Source of the DNA: Riptortus pedestris
Taxonomy: Eukaryota > Arthropoda > Insecta > Hemiptera > Alydidae
Length of the DNA stretch: 64,000 bases
NCBI GenBank assembly: GCA_019009955.1
Contig: CM032233.1
Location: 66,863,501-66,927,500, forward strand
Direction of reading: 5' to 3'
Below are positions 33,429 through 45,846 of the stretch, in pieces (position 1 is the first letter of the stretch; every line of letters begins with the position of its first letter). The notes under the pieces are model-generated. The model did no database searches and was not told the origin of the DNA. It saw only the letters and a program-made list of their open reading frames with translations. The position numbers were made by a program, and so were the translations under genes.

Positions 33429-34650
33429 TTTCGAAAAAAAACCTATATTACCTTAAGATATTAATGAATTTTATGTTTTGACTTATGTGTGTTGTTTTGT
33501 GGTCTTCCTTCGTGCTAATTCTAATATTATTTACCCCTAATCATTTTTTAACTAATTTTTAATCTTTGAAGTGATGGAAAGTATATTATAAACTCTTTTT
33601 TTTTGTTTTTTATTTATTTATTTTTTTTTGTGGTTCTTGGTTTTCAATTAGAAAAGTGAATTTTTTTTTCTTCGAAATAGCTTTCCTTGACTTCACATTT
33701 CAATTGTCGGAGTTTTAAATGTTTTATGTTTTGAAAAATAATACAAGGAATTAGTGGAGTGAAGTTTACGTTATATACGGTCAAATAAGTAGAGAGGTAG
33801 ACCTGTCATTAATACAATAATTCCAATTTTGGTCTTTGTTAGATTTGTAATTGCCTAAAATGGAAAAAGAGTGTAATGAACGGAATTTTGAAGAAAACAA
33901 AAATTAAATTCACGTTTCTAAAAATTTGGATTATCATCACTTTATTAATAAGTCAGTTCTAACTTTCTTTATAGTATTATACATTTATAATTTGTTGCAT
34001 ATAGTTTATTTCCATCGCTCATTTCATGCCTTTTAGCATTTATAAAATTGCCCTTCTCAATGGACTTCTGCAACACTTTATCGATTTTACTCACCGTTTT
34101 TGCTTTTGTTAAAATATCTTTTTGAAATTTATGATTCTAGTACTTTATCCTAAGGTATATATGTATGTACCGTTGGCAATACTGGTCTTTCAGTTGTGAA
34201 TCATGCCAAATGGTGGCCATGCTACTATAGGGTGGGATTAAACTCCCCTTCCTTTTTGCAGCCATCGAATAAAATCAATAGGATCGTCAACATTTTAGAG
34301 TGAATTCCGGATATAGCGAAAATACACATTTAGAAAAAAAAATACTCATTTTCAGCTATCTACTTGATATCTAATTTTAAAAATATTGTTCGATTTTGTG
34401 TATCAAAATTTTAGTTTAACCAGCGTTTTATTTTTCATGGCTTTTTCGTAGGTGAATAATTCTAAGAGTAGGATATTGTGGATTGTTTTCTAAAAAATAA
34501 TAAGTACAATTATTGTCTTCGAGCGTTTTTCTGTCCACTGAGATTATGCTTTAACTGATATTTGTTATTTGGTGTAAACATATTGAATTGCACTGGCTAT
34601 ATTAGAATATTATAATTTTATGATACACCAATGACGCAACAACACAGGCC
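33429..34650. other. Unassigned AT-rich stretch
   Basis: Oligo-T runs near 33594-33670. No gene or repeat recognised. Confidence 0.3.
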
Positions 34651-34655
34651 TGAGA

Positions 34656-34693
<38 letters not shown>

Positions 34694-34741
34694 TATATGT
34701 GAAATATGCTATTGAGGTTGTATTCAAGACGTATATATATA

Positions 34742-34802
<61 letters not shown>

Positions 34803-36075
34803 TGTTAACGCCCTGACGGTCGCAGTTTTTGTTAAATTGTTACCAGACTCGATATTTATAGCGTTTTTATTTGTCAAATTAAAATGGCTGAAATCAGTCT
34901 TCTGGGAAGGGGGGGGGGTTTAGAGGGGGAATTTCGAATACTCACATATCTCTTTTATTATACCTTGGATCGAGAAATTTTATAGGAGCAATCGTATTGC
35001 AAATGTAATGTACTATAAATGTTGTTATATACAGTTTTCCTCTTTCTAGAATATTAACCGAAATATTTGCATTTTATAGTTTTCAGCCGATAGTAAACTC
35101 CTACTCATGTCATATTAACAAGAACCTGTTATATTATGAGCCATTTTATTCGATGGTTAAATACCAAATATTGTTTTCACTGAACTTTTAATTTGTGAGA
35201 TAGATGCAAATACGTTTTGTGCTGACGCCATCAATTGAGATTTTACGGTATTTACTTGAAAATGTTCATTTGAACTTTAACATAATCCATATTCAACCGT
35301 TTAATTTAACACTTAAGTTCATAGTCGAGATTCCTTTCCGAGGGAAGGATCTAACTCGGACAGTGTGTGTCTTTTAAAGGAAGAATGGAAAACGAGCTTC
35401 AGTTTATCCTTCCATACTCTACGGAGCCCAGATCTGGGCGCTTACAGCCAGAGCAGATTCCAAGCTGAACTCGACACAGATGACTATGCTCAGGAGTATA
35501 CTAGGAGCTAAAAAGAGGGACAGGAAGAGGAATGTGGACATTTTAAAAAAAGTGCCGGTGAAGAACCTCAGAGTTGAAGCACACCGATTGAAGTGGGGCT
35601 GAGCAGGTCATCTGGCTAGAATGAATGACACGCGATGGGCGAAAGTCTGCACAGAATGGATTCCAAGGGACATGGTCAGGAATAGAGGAAGACAGTGCCT
35701 GAGATGGAGGGACGAGCTTACTGCAGTCGTTGGCAACAATTGATGGAGAGTGGCGAGAGATCGAGAATGGTGGAAGAGGACGATCGGAAAACAATGACAA
35801 TTAGGATGGACTCCTTATTATACCTCCTAAGGGAGAGGCTTTTATCCTGGAAAAGGATGCCAATAAAGCTTATTATTATTATTCATAGTCGAGAGGGGGG
35901 GGGTGGGAGAATCCGAATTTTCAATATATCTCCGGTATCATGAGTAGTATTGAAAAATGTTATAGAACGAATGCTCTACAATAGTTGATGTCATATACAT
36001 GCTTTAAATAGTTAGCGAATTACTCGTATGCTTTGTTTTCTGGCTTCAATGAACCCCTACCCCTACTCATCAGAT
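34651..36075 (+). mobile_element. HINE long form, split by an RTE-type LINE
   Basis: Two TA tracts (about 34660-34690 and 34731-34795) enclose a remnant of the 5' block (TGCTATTGAGGTTGTATTCA). Then come TGTTAACGCCCTGACGGTC, a G-run module, the TTCAGCCGATAGTAAAC part and the start of the second module up to 35330. After the LINE it resumes with a G-run at 35895 and CTCATCAGATGTTTACTTAG near 36064. The 3' subterminal motif and hairpin are missing. Confidence 0.7.
35318..35894 (+). pseudogene. 5'-truncated RTE-type LINE with 13-bp target duplication
   Basis: TTCATAGTCGAGA flanks the insert at 35318-35330 and 35882-35894. Its frame from about 35402 to the stop at 35795-35797 reads SILYGAQIWALTARADSKLN, then MLRSILGAKKRDRKRNVDIL, KW(G)-stop-AGHLARMNDTRWA, WIPRDMVRNRGRQCLRWRDE and WRVARDREWWKR. 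This is the C-terminal end of RTE-clade-like endonuclease/RT proteins (YGAQTW, KW.WAGH.AR, RGRP..RW.D, RD...W). Two Trp codons have become TGA, at 35600 and 35741; otherwise the 130 codons are open, so it is not very old. It ends in (TTA)n. The 85-codon minus frame here is a shadow. Confidence 0.88.
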
Positions 36076-36523
36076 GTTTACTTAGAAATCGAAAATGTAA
36101 GGAGAGTAGACATCAACAGTGGACAAGAAATGCATTTCCATTTTATTTACGCTTATTTATTTTACGTATTTCAGTCCACTATTTATTTACGTCAAATAAG
36201 TACATGAATAGTTAAACAGTATTATTCTTACCTTTTATTAACAATAACTGGTTTATTAGCCCTGCAATAAAAGATGAATTGGTAAGTTCTGTATATTAAC
36301 GGCTTCCCGGATAATAGCAAAAACCAATAAATCGAATTGGTACTAATAGTGTTCCACCGATTCATCTTTTACATAAATATTCAATATTTTTATATTTTCG
36401 ACTAATATTGGAGGAAGTATTAAATAAAGTACATTATGTAAAAGCCCGACTTTCTACAATTTTTCAAAATGTTACTAGACCAGCTACCCTGGTTTTAAAG
36501 GTCTCGCAGTTTGGCAATTAGCC
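36076..36523. other. Unassigned stretch
   Basis: No recognised gene or repeat. Confidence 0.3.
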
Positions 36524-36616
36524 ACATTTATTCTTTTTTTTTTATATTTATTATTATTATTTATTACGTCCACTTTTTGAAACTCAGGCTAATTGGGACG
36601 GGTTACATTTATTCTT
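36524..36616 (-). mobile_element. Severely 5'-truncated SINE with 12-bp target duplication
   Basis: Only the last ~55 bp of the SINE remain, on the minus strand (AATTGGGACGGGTT at the right, ATTACGTCCACTTTTTGAAA in the middle, then (ATT)n). ACATTTATTCTT at 36524-36535 and 36605-36616 flanks it. The duplication shows that the short copy was made by insertion, not by later loss. Confidence 0.8.
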
Positions 36617-37287
36617 AAGCAATTATACAAAGAAGACAAATATGAAATGAGAATTTTTTTTTGCAGATATAAACAAAGGTAAATAGCTGATATTCATTAA
36701 ATGGTCATCTGAAATGAGTATTTTTAGAGAACGAAATCCTTGAAATTAATTATCTACGAGAATAGGTAGGGATGATTGGCTTTAGAGATATGGGTTCAGT
36801 CTATGAAACTCAATAAAACATATCTACATATAAATGAGTTTTATATTGACGAGTTTAAGTCTGTCGTCTATTTCAAGGCGTCCGTCGGTCTAAAAATAGA
36901 CCCGTTTAAATAATTTATTAATAGAAATGTTTAGTCAGTGTAAACGCCGAGCATTTTGGCCTGAAATGGCAGAAGCATTTTTGTAAATAATAATTAAATA
37001 TTTTAGGGTTTGTTCCCTCTGAATTTCTTCTTATATTGTGCCCTTCCGCCCATCTGCCACTCCCTTTATATTCGCAATAACGATGTGACAATATTATGGA
37101 TACTTGGTATACATTTGATATGAGCGATAATTACTCACTTTCAAGGGTAACTCTCGTTGATTTGTCCCTCATTGGAGGAGGGGAGGGGGCTAAACTAGGA
37201 CGGGGAGGTCTTGGAAATCTTTTATCAACGGAACCCATATTGTAGTAAATTATCGGCACACGCATATTGAGCACTCTCAGCCAAACT
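36617..37287. other. Unassigned stretch
   Basis: No recognised gene or repeat. Confidence 0.3.
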
Positions 37288-38150
<863 letters not shown>

Positions 38151-38627
38151 TTGACTTTCTACTAGTTACCACTACACAGACAATAAGAATGTTTTATTTC
38201 GACATGGTTCCGGATCTTAGACCCATCATAGATATTTGAAATTTAAATTTATTTCCCTGTATTATTTTGCGCAGTGATTCGCATACTAGGTTGCCGTTGA
38301 AATATTTCCACTAAGTAATTTCGTTCCCAGGAAGTTCGAACTGAAAAATGTCCCTCAGGTCAGGACAAGGTGTAACGGAAAAATTAGCATATTGAATAAC
38401 TAATATAGGAACATTGAACTTTTTGTTTGTAATTCTGTAACTGCAACGGTTAAATACCACTTACTCTTTGTTGATGTTAATATAGAGCCTAAAGCACACC
38501 TTTATTTACTGCTTGAATTTGGAACGTTAACACCATTTAACTTTAAGGTTAGAAACATTGTTATGAAAAAGAAACACAAAGCAATAGGTTGTTAAAATAA
38601 ATATTATAATATAGGTCGTATGACAGA
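38151..38627. other. Unassigned stretch
   Basis: No recognised gene or repeat. Confidence 0.3.
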
Positions 38628-38837
38628 ATTTGCCTGTTAAAGCTTCAGCAGTCGCAATTTTTGTTTGGTCGTTATCAAACGCGGTAATTTAATGTTTCAT
38701 GATGAAGTAAAGATGAATATAGTTAATAGCTAAATTCTGAGAACGAGGAATAGGGTTTTTTAAGAAGGAGGTAATAAATCGTATAAATCTACTAACGTGC
38801 GTGGAATCGAAAATATTTGTATCAGTCTACAAACTGG
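38628..38837 (+). mobile_element. HINE internal fragment
   Basis: CCTGTTAAAGCTTCAGCAGTC and CAATTTTTGTTTGGTCGTTA match the module after the slot, followed by AAAGATGAATATAGTTAATAG and a cryptic purine part. Neither end is present. A SINE is inserted at its right edge. Confidence 0.6.
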
Positions 38838-39096
38838 ATAATGCCTATCGGGGGGCTCAGGTTGGCCGTGCGAGTTAAGGCGTTGGTCTTAATCTCGCGT
38901 GGTAAACCTAGAGTTAGCGGGTTCGATTCCCGGCCTGGGCAGTAGAAATTTGTTTGATGACGGACTCATTAAATAGACTCCTTAGGCACACCCTGACTAG
39001 AAAAGGGTGGTAACCTGTAGATAACCCGTCCCAATTAGCCATAGTAGCATAATGTGGACGTAAATAGCAATAAACAAACAAACATAATGCCTATCG
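38838..39096 (+). mobile_element. tRNA-derived SINE, best-preserved copy
   Basis: Flanked by ATAATGCCTATCG at 38838-38850 and 39084-39096. The head has box A (TTGGCCGTGCGAGTTAAGGC), a Leu/Ser-like long variable arm and box B (GGTTCGATTCC, about 38920-38930), so it derives from a class II tRNA; the loop text GGTCTTAATC would fit a UAA anticodon (Leu), which is inference. The shared body and GTGGACGTAAATA end follow, with an (AAAC)n tail. Confidence 0.92.
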
Positions 39097-39298
39097 TTTG
39101 TCAGCTAATGCAGGCTACTGGTTACGGAGGGGTGGCTATCTAACAACTCTGGCCTTGAGTCAAATTATCCACTCATACTTTTATTACAATCGAATTTTCC
39201 GCAAAATTCCTTTAATGTTGAATAGTCTAATGCAGGTCGGGAAACCACTAAATGTCATTATGACCCTCTTTATTCTAGAATAATATATATATATATAT

Positions 39299-39610
39299 AT
39301 ACACAACCGCAAAAAAAAACCGGACACTTAGATTTAGTCTTATAATTTTGTTAAATACTTAATATATATGTATATTAATCTTTTTAATTAAAATAATTGG
39401 TTAATCTATAGGTTATTTAAACAAAACCTGCCAAAAGTGAATAATTTTTATTGATTATTTACAAAAAAATACAAAATAAAAAAAAATAAAAAGATAAATT
39501 AACACATTAAAAAAAAAATTATTCTTCATTTTTATTACAGTGAATGGTAGAAGTCGCTACCCCAAGCGTTTCGGCAATGTAACGTAAGCTCCGGCCTTTT
39601 ATCTAAGTTT
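39299..39610 (-). mobile_element. Tc1-like element fragment
   Basis: The left edge after a TA run reads CACAACCGCAAAAAAAAACC then GGACACT, like a Tc1 terminus next to its TA target. On the minus strand 39607-39539 gives KGRSLRYIAETLGVATSTIH, the N-terminal helix-turn-helix of Tc1-type transposases. An ATG followed by GLSNLD lies just upstream, out of frame. Only about 240 bp separate the HTH from the terminus, so the catalytic domain has been lost. The other terminus was not found. Confidence 0.65.
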
Positions 39611-41449
39611 GAAAGACCCATTATTCTGGACCGAAATAAAAATAAAACATTAATTAAAGAAAATACTTGGTTAATAATTAAAGATGTTTAAATATGCGAA
39701 AAACTACTTACAGTTTAGAATAGATCAACTTCACGACAAATAAATCTAATCTGAGTTTTATCTAATTGTTTACTAATCCTGAAGGGATATGTGAGAAGGA
39801 TATGGGAGAATAGATCTGCTGAAGTAAGAAAAACGATAGATGGAAACAGAAATAGATGCGTTCCAAGGCGTTTCAAATTGTATAATATGGCATTCCCGGA
39901 GATTGAGCTACTTTCATTATAACTTGTTGAATTTTAATTATTAGGGAAGATACATAAAAACAGTTTTAAAGCAATACCATATGATACAAATAAGGACGTG
40001 CTGTTACTAACTGATTTTAGCTGCACAAATTAAATTTGATTCAGCCCTTTCTAGAATTCCGTAAAACTAATTAACATTATACCATGTCCAATGTTAATTA
40101 TTTTCTTTTTTCCATGATCTACATACCATTTCATCATCCCGCTATTTTTATGAGAATTAAATTAACGAAGCTTGGTTTTAATTTCATGGATATTACATTG
40201 CAATCACTTATTTAATTTGAGTTAGCTTTTATGAAGATTAGTTTTTATAAAACGTTAACGCATCCAGAAAAGATGACCTATCAGAATTACTTAGAGCTAA
40301 TTTTTAGCGACTTTCTATTCACGGGAGTAAGTCACTTGAAGATATCGGCATCAAAATAATATTCGGTAATCGGTTAAAGATAAAGTCAAATCAATAATAA
40401 AATTCTTGAGTTAAAATAATAATAATAAAAATCTGTCTCCAACTCATGAGAAGTGGTTAGAATGTAGAGTAAGGAAGTATGGTTTAGTGATGTACTAGTT
40501 ACAACATCCAGTCACGGTCTCAACCTTTGATGTTCTTAACTGAAAACAGCTGTATAGAAAACAGCTTTTGGCTACTTTTCTATACAGAAGAATATCCATT
40601 GAGAAATGGTATATTTAGTAACTAGCTCGACTATTTAATTACACCGAAGTAAGGGGTTTACTACGAAGTCAAAAAACAAATCCTACTATAAATCAGTTAT
40701 TATTAAGTTTAAAAAAATTAAATACAATTGGATTTTAGACAAATACTCTCAGTAAGTGTGGATTTGAAGTTTAGGAAAGAAGTCTTCTAAATTACAGTAA
40801 ATTTGCTATATGCTCTGAGCATTCTTTTTTGTCTTCGGTTCCTGTTCATTACACTGACAAAAAAGGTGTTTTGATGGAAACTGTAATTTATATTACTTTA
40901 GGATAATAATTTATATTAGTAACTATCTGCGGTTGATGTATTGCCAATATGAATTTAGATATTAATCCAAATTTAATGATCAGATAAATTCTCACAATAA
41001 TATTATCAGATATCATAATCCTGTCTTTTATTAGACATTGCAGCTATAGGCGATTTGTTTTGCAATATTACTGTTTGAATAAGCCGACAAGAAGTGTTGT
41101 AACTTGGGCTTTAGTAATGACAAAATATAGTCAAAACGTGGGTGCAGGTTACGAATTGGACAGAATATTCGTATATCGCAGAATAAATGAGTTCGTTATC
41201 GATTACCAGAAACGAGGGGTGCATTGTTCGCAGGCTAAATCAACCCCCTGTCCACCTTAAATAAATAATTTGAATATTTACTGGGGTGCACTGATAGAAC
41301 GCTTTGCCACAGGTAAAATTGTTCAAAGCATGGGCATAAAGTATCGATTTTCTGGTGGCTTTTATATTGTAGGAACTTAATTAATTTCACATTTGCATAT
41401 TTTGATGATATAATTAAAATTGAAATCAGTCTCTTTTTTTTTTTCAAAC
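39611..41449. other. Unassigned AT-rich stretch
   Basis: The frame at 41060-41260 (66 codons) has no motif. Nothing else recognised. Confidence 0.3.
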
Positions 41450-41879
41450 ACTCACACAATGAGAGTTGCTTTCATCTGTAGACATCAGTGTAGAAGAGAG
41501 CATTATATTTTATAATCAACAGAAAGCCGAAAGACTCCTGTCGGCCAGTCTTTATAGAGTCAAAAATAATGAGGTTTCCTACAATACATTAATACCAAAC
41601 AACACTACTTGTGAAAACAAACGTGAACTTGGTTTACAGAAATAGTACAACACATAATCATAAAAGAAGATACAAGAATGTTTCAAACCCACAAACACAA
41701 ACATAAATATTTCGAGAAAAACGTACCATTTTCAGGAGTAATCTCTTCAATGCACTGCCCGAATATACTAAATCAATTAAAAATATTCTTTGTTTAAAAA
41801 TAAATTAAAGAACTTCCTGTATGAAAGATGTCTTTATACACAATATGAATACTATCATAAATGTTCAATTATTAAATAA
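41450..41879 (+). pseudogene. LINE C-terminal remnant, same family as 18779-19700
   Basis: After a possible 50-codon open stretch (about 41499-41649) the text gives SLFNALPEYTKSIK, then, after a deletion/frame change near 41803, LKNFLYERCLYTQYEYYHKC and SIIK with a stop at 41877-41879. Residues and spacing match the minus-strand remnant at 19435-19620. As there, an AT-rich 3' region follows. Dead by frameshift and stops. Confidence 0.6.
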
Positions 41880-42602
41880 AGCTACTAAAGTTTTGCCATT
41901 AAATCGGCTCAAAAATAATTTACGATCAGGTACATTCTATTTAAGATCGAGATGAGTTTCCCATAATTTATGAATTATTTCATCCTTCAATAAGACTAAT
42001 AAAATTGTGTAACGAAATTAATTTGTGGCATATAATTTTTAGATTCGTTAGTAGAATTGGAGCTAATTTTATGAGGAATGTATTATAAAAGAATAAATGC
42101 TATTTAATAATATGTAAAGGTATTAAGTGACGTAATATTAGTCAATTTCTCATAGAAAACAAAAATATTTGACGTACTCAATTATTTTAACAATTAATAG
42201 AAATACATACATTTAATTTCATTTCATTATTCTCTCATTTCTATGTTACATCGTTCAATTTATTTGGAAATATTCAAGTGATTGTGTAATTCTTTTTCAT
42301 CAAAGTAATCGGAGAAATCGAGGGTTTTTTTTATACTTTTGTATGAATTTAATCGAGGAAATAATGCTGATGAAGCCTTTTGAAATGCCCTTTGGTGTTG
42401 TAGTGAATGAAAGAACTTTATTTCGGCGGCTCACTAGGTTTCTAACCAGAAAATTCATATCACGACAATGAATCTTATGAAAGACCAGGAGCTAAGTTCA
42501 ACGATGCTGAATTAACGAAAACCTTTAGTACATGCCAAATCCAAGTTAGAGAAGCAGAACTTAAATTTTAGCCAATACACCTTCATCCTATTGGAAAAAC
42601 AA
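41880..42602. other. AT-rich stretch, possibly the LINE 3' untranslated region
   Basis: No boundary or tail could be fixed. No other feature recognised. Confidence 0.3.
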
Positions 42603-43388
<786 letters not shown>

Positions 43389-43512
43389 ATGCACCAATTG
43401 GGCTCTCACTTGATTTGACAAATCCCCACTGACTTAAACATTACAGCATATCCTGTTTGTTGCTGTGGACTAATAGAAATGAATAATTTCTAAATCACCT
43501 AATAACCTATAA

Positions 43513-44250
43513 CGAAGACCGTTACGTAAACTAAGCCGATTTCCCACGTCCTGCTATTGAACACTAGTGATCTTATCTCACCATATATTCTTCATTTTTC
43601 AATATCCCATGAGTAGAAGTGGGGGGGGGGCTTACTGAAGGCTAAAAAAAAGTATTAATTCTAAAGAGTAATTGTTGTACAAAATTTGTTCTGTAACATT
43701 TTTCGATCCAACTTCTAATAACGGAGATATTTTGAATTTTCAAATCCCCCTTTAAAACCCCCCTTTGAATGAAACGGTGCCAATGAGCAGGGTATACAAC
43801 AAAACCTTTTTGAGTCAAGAACGTAAAATCTTAAGTTGCATATATCTCACATAATAAAAGTCCATTGTAAACAATGTTTGTTATTCAAGCTTGGAATTAA
43901 AATGGGATAACTAAAAGTGAGGTTTACTGAGCGCTAAATATTAAAAAATGCTCGCTTAATATTCGAGGCACAGAAAAAGTGTATAGAACAATATTTATAG
44001 AAAATTAAAATTGTAGAAAGATCTTCAGTTATACATGAATCGCTAAATATGGAGCTTAGTGAGGGCCAAACAAAAATTGGGACAGCTAGAGCGTTAACAG
44101 GCAAGTACATAAATATACATATGTAATTTTGAACGAACCTCATTTCTTTCATCATGTAGGCCGAATCAATGGACATTTGAAGAAATGTTTCGAAAGTGGC
44201 GTCACGAGTACAACCTCAATAACAGATTTCCCTTATGAGAAATCTCATAA
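43513..44250 (-). mobile_element. HINE long form, minus strand
   Basis: The 3' end at the left is damaged (CCGTTACGTAAACTAAGCCG, then ATTTCCCACG). It includes CTCACCATATATTCTTC, C-runs of both modules, AACAAAAATTGGGACAGCTA, GCGTTAACAG, almost no microsatellite (ATAAATATACATATG), and a 5' palindrome with mismatches (GATTTCCCTTATGAGAAATC). Confidence 0.75.
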
Positions 44251-44408
44251 AAAAAAGGGCTCGTATGATAATGTCAGACGATACTGATTGGATCATGATC
44301 AGTGACCTGTATTTGTAGAGAAAACTCTACTGCACACAGGAAAGTTTGATGATGTATGGCATGTCAATGCTTCAGTATTGGCTCATACTGTTCTAAGCAA
44401 GACAAATA

Positions 44409-44500
44409 TGAAAAATTCAGTTAAAAGAAGAGCGCCCATTATTCTTCATGACTATGCCCGTCCGCATGTTTTTCAGTTATTTTTAAAACTACCATTTTTA
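44409..44500 (+). pseudogene. Mariner/Tc1-type transposase fragment
   Basis: The plus frame reads KNSVKRRAPIILHDYARPHV, then FQLFLKL. The (I/L)LHDNARPH motif around the second catalytic Asp is diagnostic of the IS630-Tc1-mariner superfamily; here Asn is Tyr. No third catalytic residue, N-terminus or terminal repeats were found. A short relic. Confidence 0.55.
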
Positions 44501-44840
44501 TTCAGAACATTAGAGTTTTTATTCTTTTTTTAAAAAAATATATATATTCCAAAATGAAAACGAGGAAAACTTTAATTTCTCTAATATATTGATTCAAAGC
44601 CGAAAAAAGGCACAGAACAAGTTATAAGAAAACACTGTCAGGCGTTAGAAGGAATGAATTGAAGCCAACGATAGTTATTCTGAATACAAATAATATCACT
44701 GGATTATTATTTTTTTATTTTATTTGTCTCATAAATTAGGAGCTAACAATTCTATATTAAATCGATGGTAGAGTGTTACGATCTGCATTTAAGCAAATGG
44801 GAAATTTACAAATCTTTACCATTCCCGAAATTCACGAAAA
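44501..44840. other. Unassigned stretch
   Basis: AT-rich. No recognised feature. Confidence 0.3.
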
Positions 44841-45183
44841 TTATTTATTTATTTTCTTTGTATAATTTTTGATCATTCAAGTTAGCCTATACCGCACAAG
44901 GCTATCACCATATTCAAATATAATGTAAAAGTACATAACAAAACATCTAATTTTTGGGATTCAAAATTTAAATCATTTAATCACATTAGTATCGGCAAGG
45001 AAACTTATATTTAAAGTAAATCCTAATTTGGAAATTTGTTTTATTTGATGACTGGGTTACTGCATTTGCTAAAATGTCATTTTCTCTTTCTCTTTCCATT
45101 TGAAATAATTACATAAAAGCTTGATTTGGTTTTTTTTTGTCAAATATTTAAAAGCGTTTTCATGTAACAAAACACAAAGAATC
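44841..45183. repeat. Dispersed ~345-bp repeat, copy 1
   Basis: Aligns in the same orientation with 49121-49475 through many words, e.g. AAAGTAAATCCTAATTTGGA, TTTTATTTGATGACTGGGTT and AATTACATAAAAGCTTGATT. It starts with TTATTTATTTA-type sequence. It could be a LINE 3' untranslated piece (minus), but no coding part or target duplication supports that. Confidence 0.75.
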
Positions 45184-45459
45184 ATAATTCAGAATCAATA
45201 AGATATTCAAGAAAAAAAAGTACTGACTGTTTTAACATTCCTTCACTTACTTGAAGAACTAATTTGAAAATAAAAGTGCTGATTTCCATGTAGAAACCTC
45301 ATAAATATCTGCCACGAAAATACAGATTTCTCAGGGGTATATTTACGAGTATAATCTATTTTTCTCTTAGTGAGGACCCTAGTCAAACAAGCCTTGACGT
45401 TTCAGCTGACTATGAGATGTTCAGTATAAATTGCTATAGCTTAAAATGAAAATTACATT
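45184..45459. other. Unassigned, possibly the eroded 3' part of the adjoining HINE
   Basis: No clear motif; 45360-45420 might be a decayed HINE 3' region. Confidence 0.3.
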
Positions 45460-45846
45460 AGACGGAGTGGGGTTTACTGAAGGCTGAAAACCCATGAATG
45501 TAAATTAGTCAGAAGTTGTACAGTACGACAATTACAAGATATTACATTATTAATTAGTTTAGTTCTATAACATTTTTCAACATAATGCCTAATGATTGAG
45601 GTAGGTATCGTGTCTTACTAATTCTTTAATCCCCCTTTTCCTTGTCCGAATTCGGATGTTAACTTATATTCAGTTTTACATGGAGCGTATAAATATCGGG
45701 TTTGTAAAAGTTAAACAAAAATTGTGGTACACAAATTTAAAACGGATATCATCTACTAGGAACGATAGAGGTACATAAGACGAAATTTGTTGAAAATGAG
45801 TGACAACCTCAATAGCTGATATCCCGAAGAGAAATCTGTTGAAATT
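45460..45846 (-). mobile_element. HINE degraded copy, minus strand
   Basis: GGGGTTTACTGAAGGCTGAA, a C-run near 45632, ACATGGAGCGTATAAATATC, AACAAAAATTGTGG and the damaged 5' block (CAACCTCAATAGCTGATATC) appear in the reversed family order. The slot contains no microsatellite. Confidence 0.6.

Noticed and set aside
38851..38940. Functional tRNA-Leu gene
   Set aside because: The tRNA-like part lacks a clean acceptor stem and anticodon arm, is followed by the SINE body and tail, and lies between target duplications.
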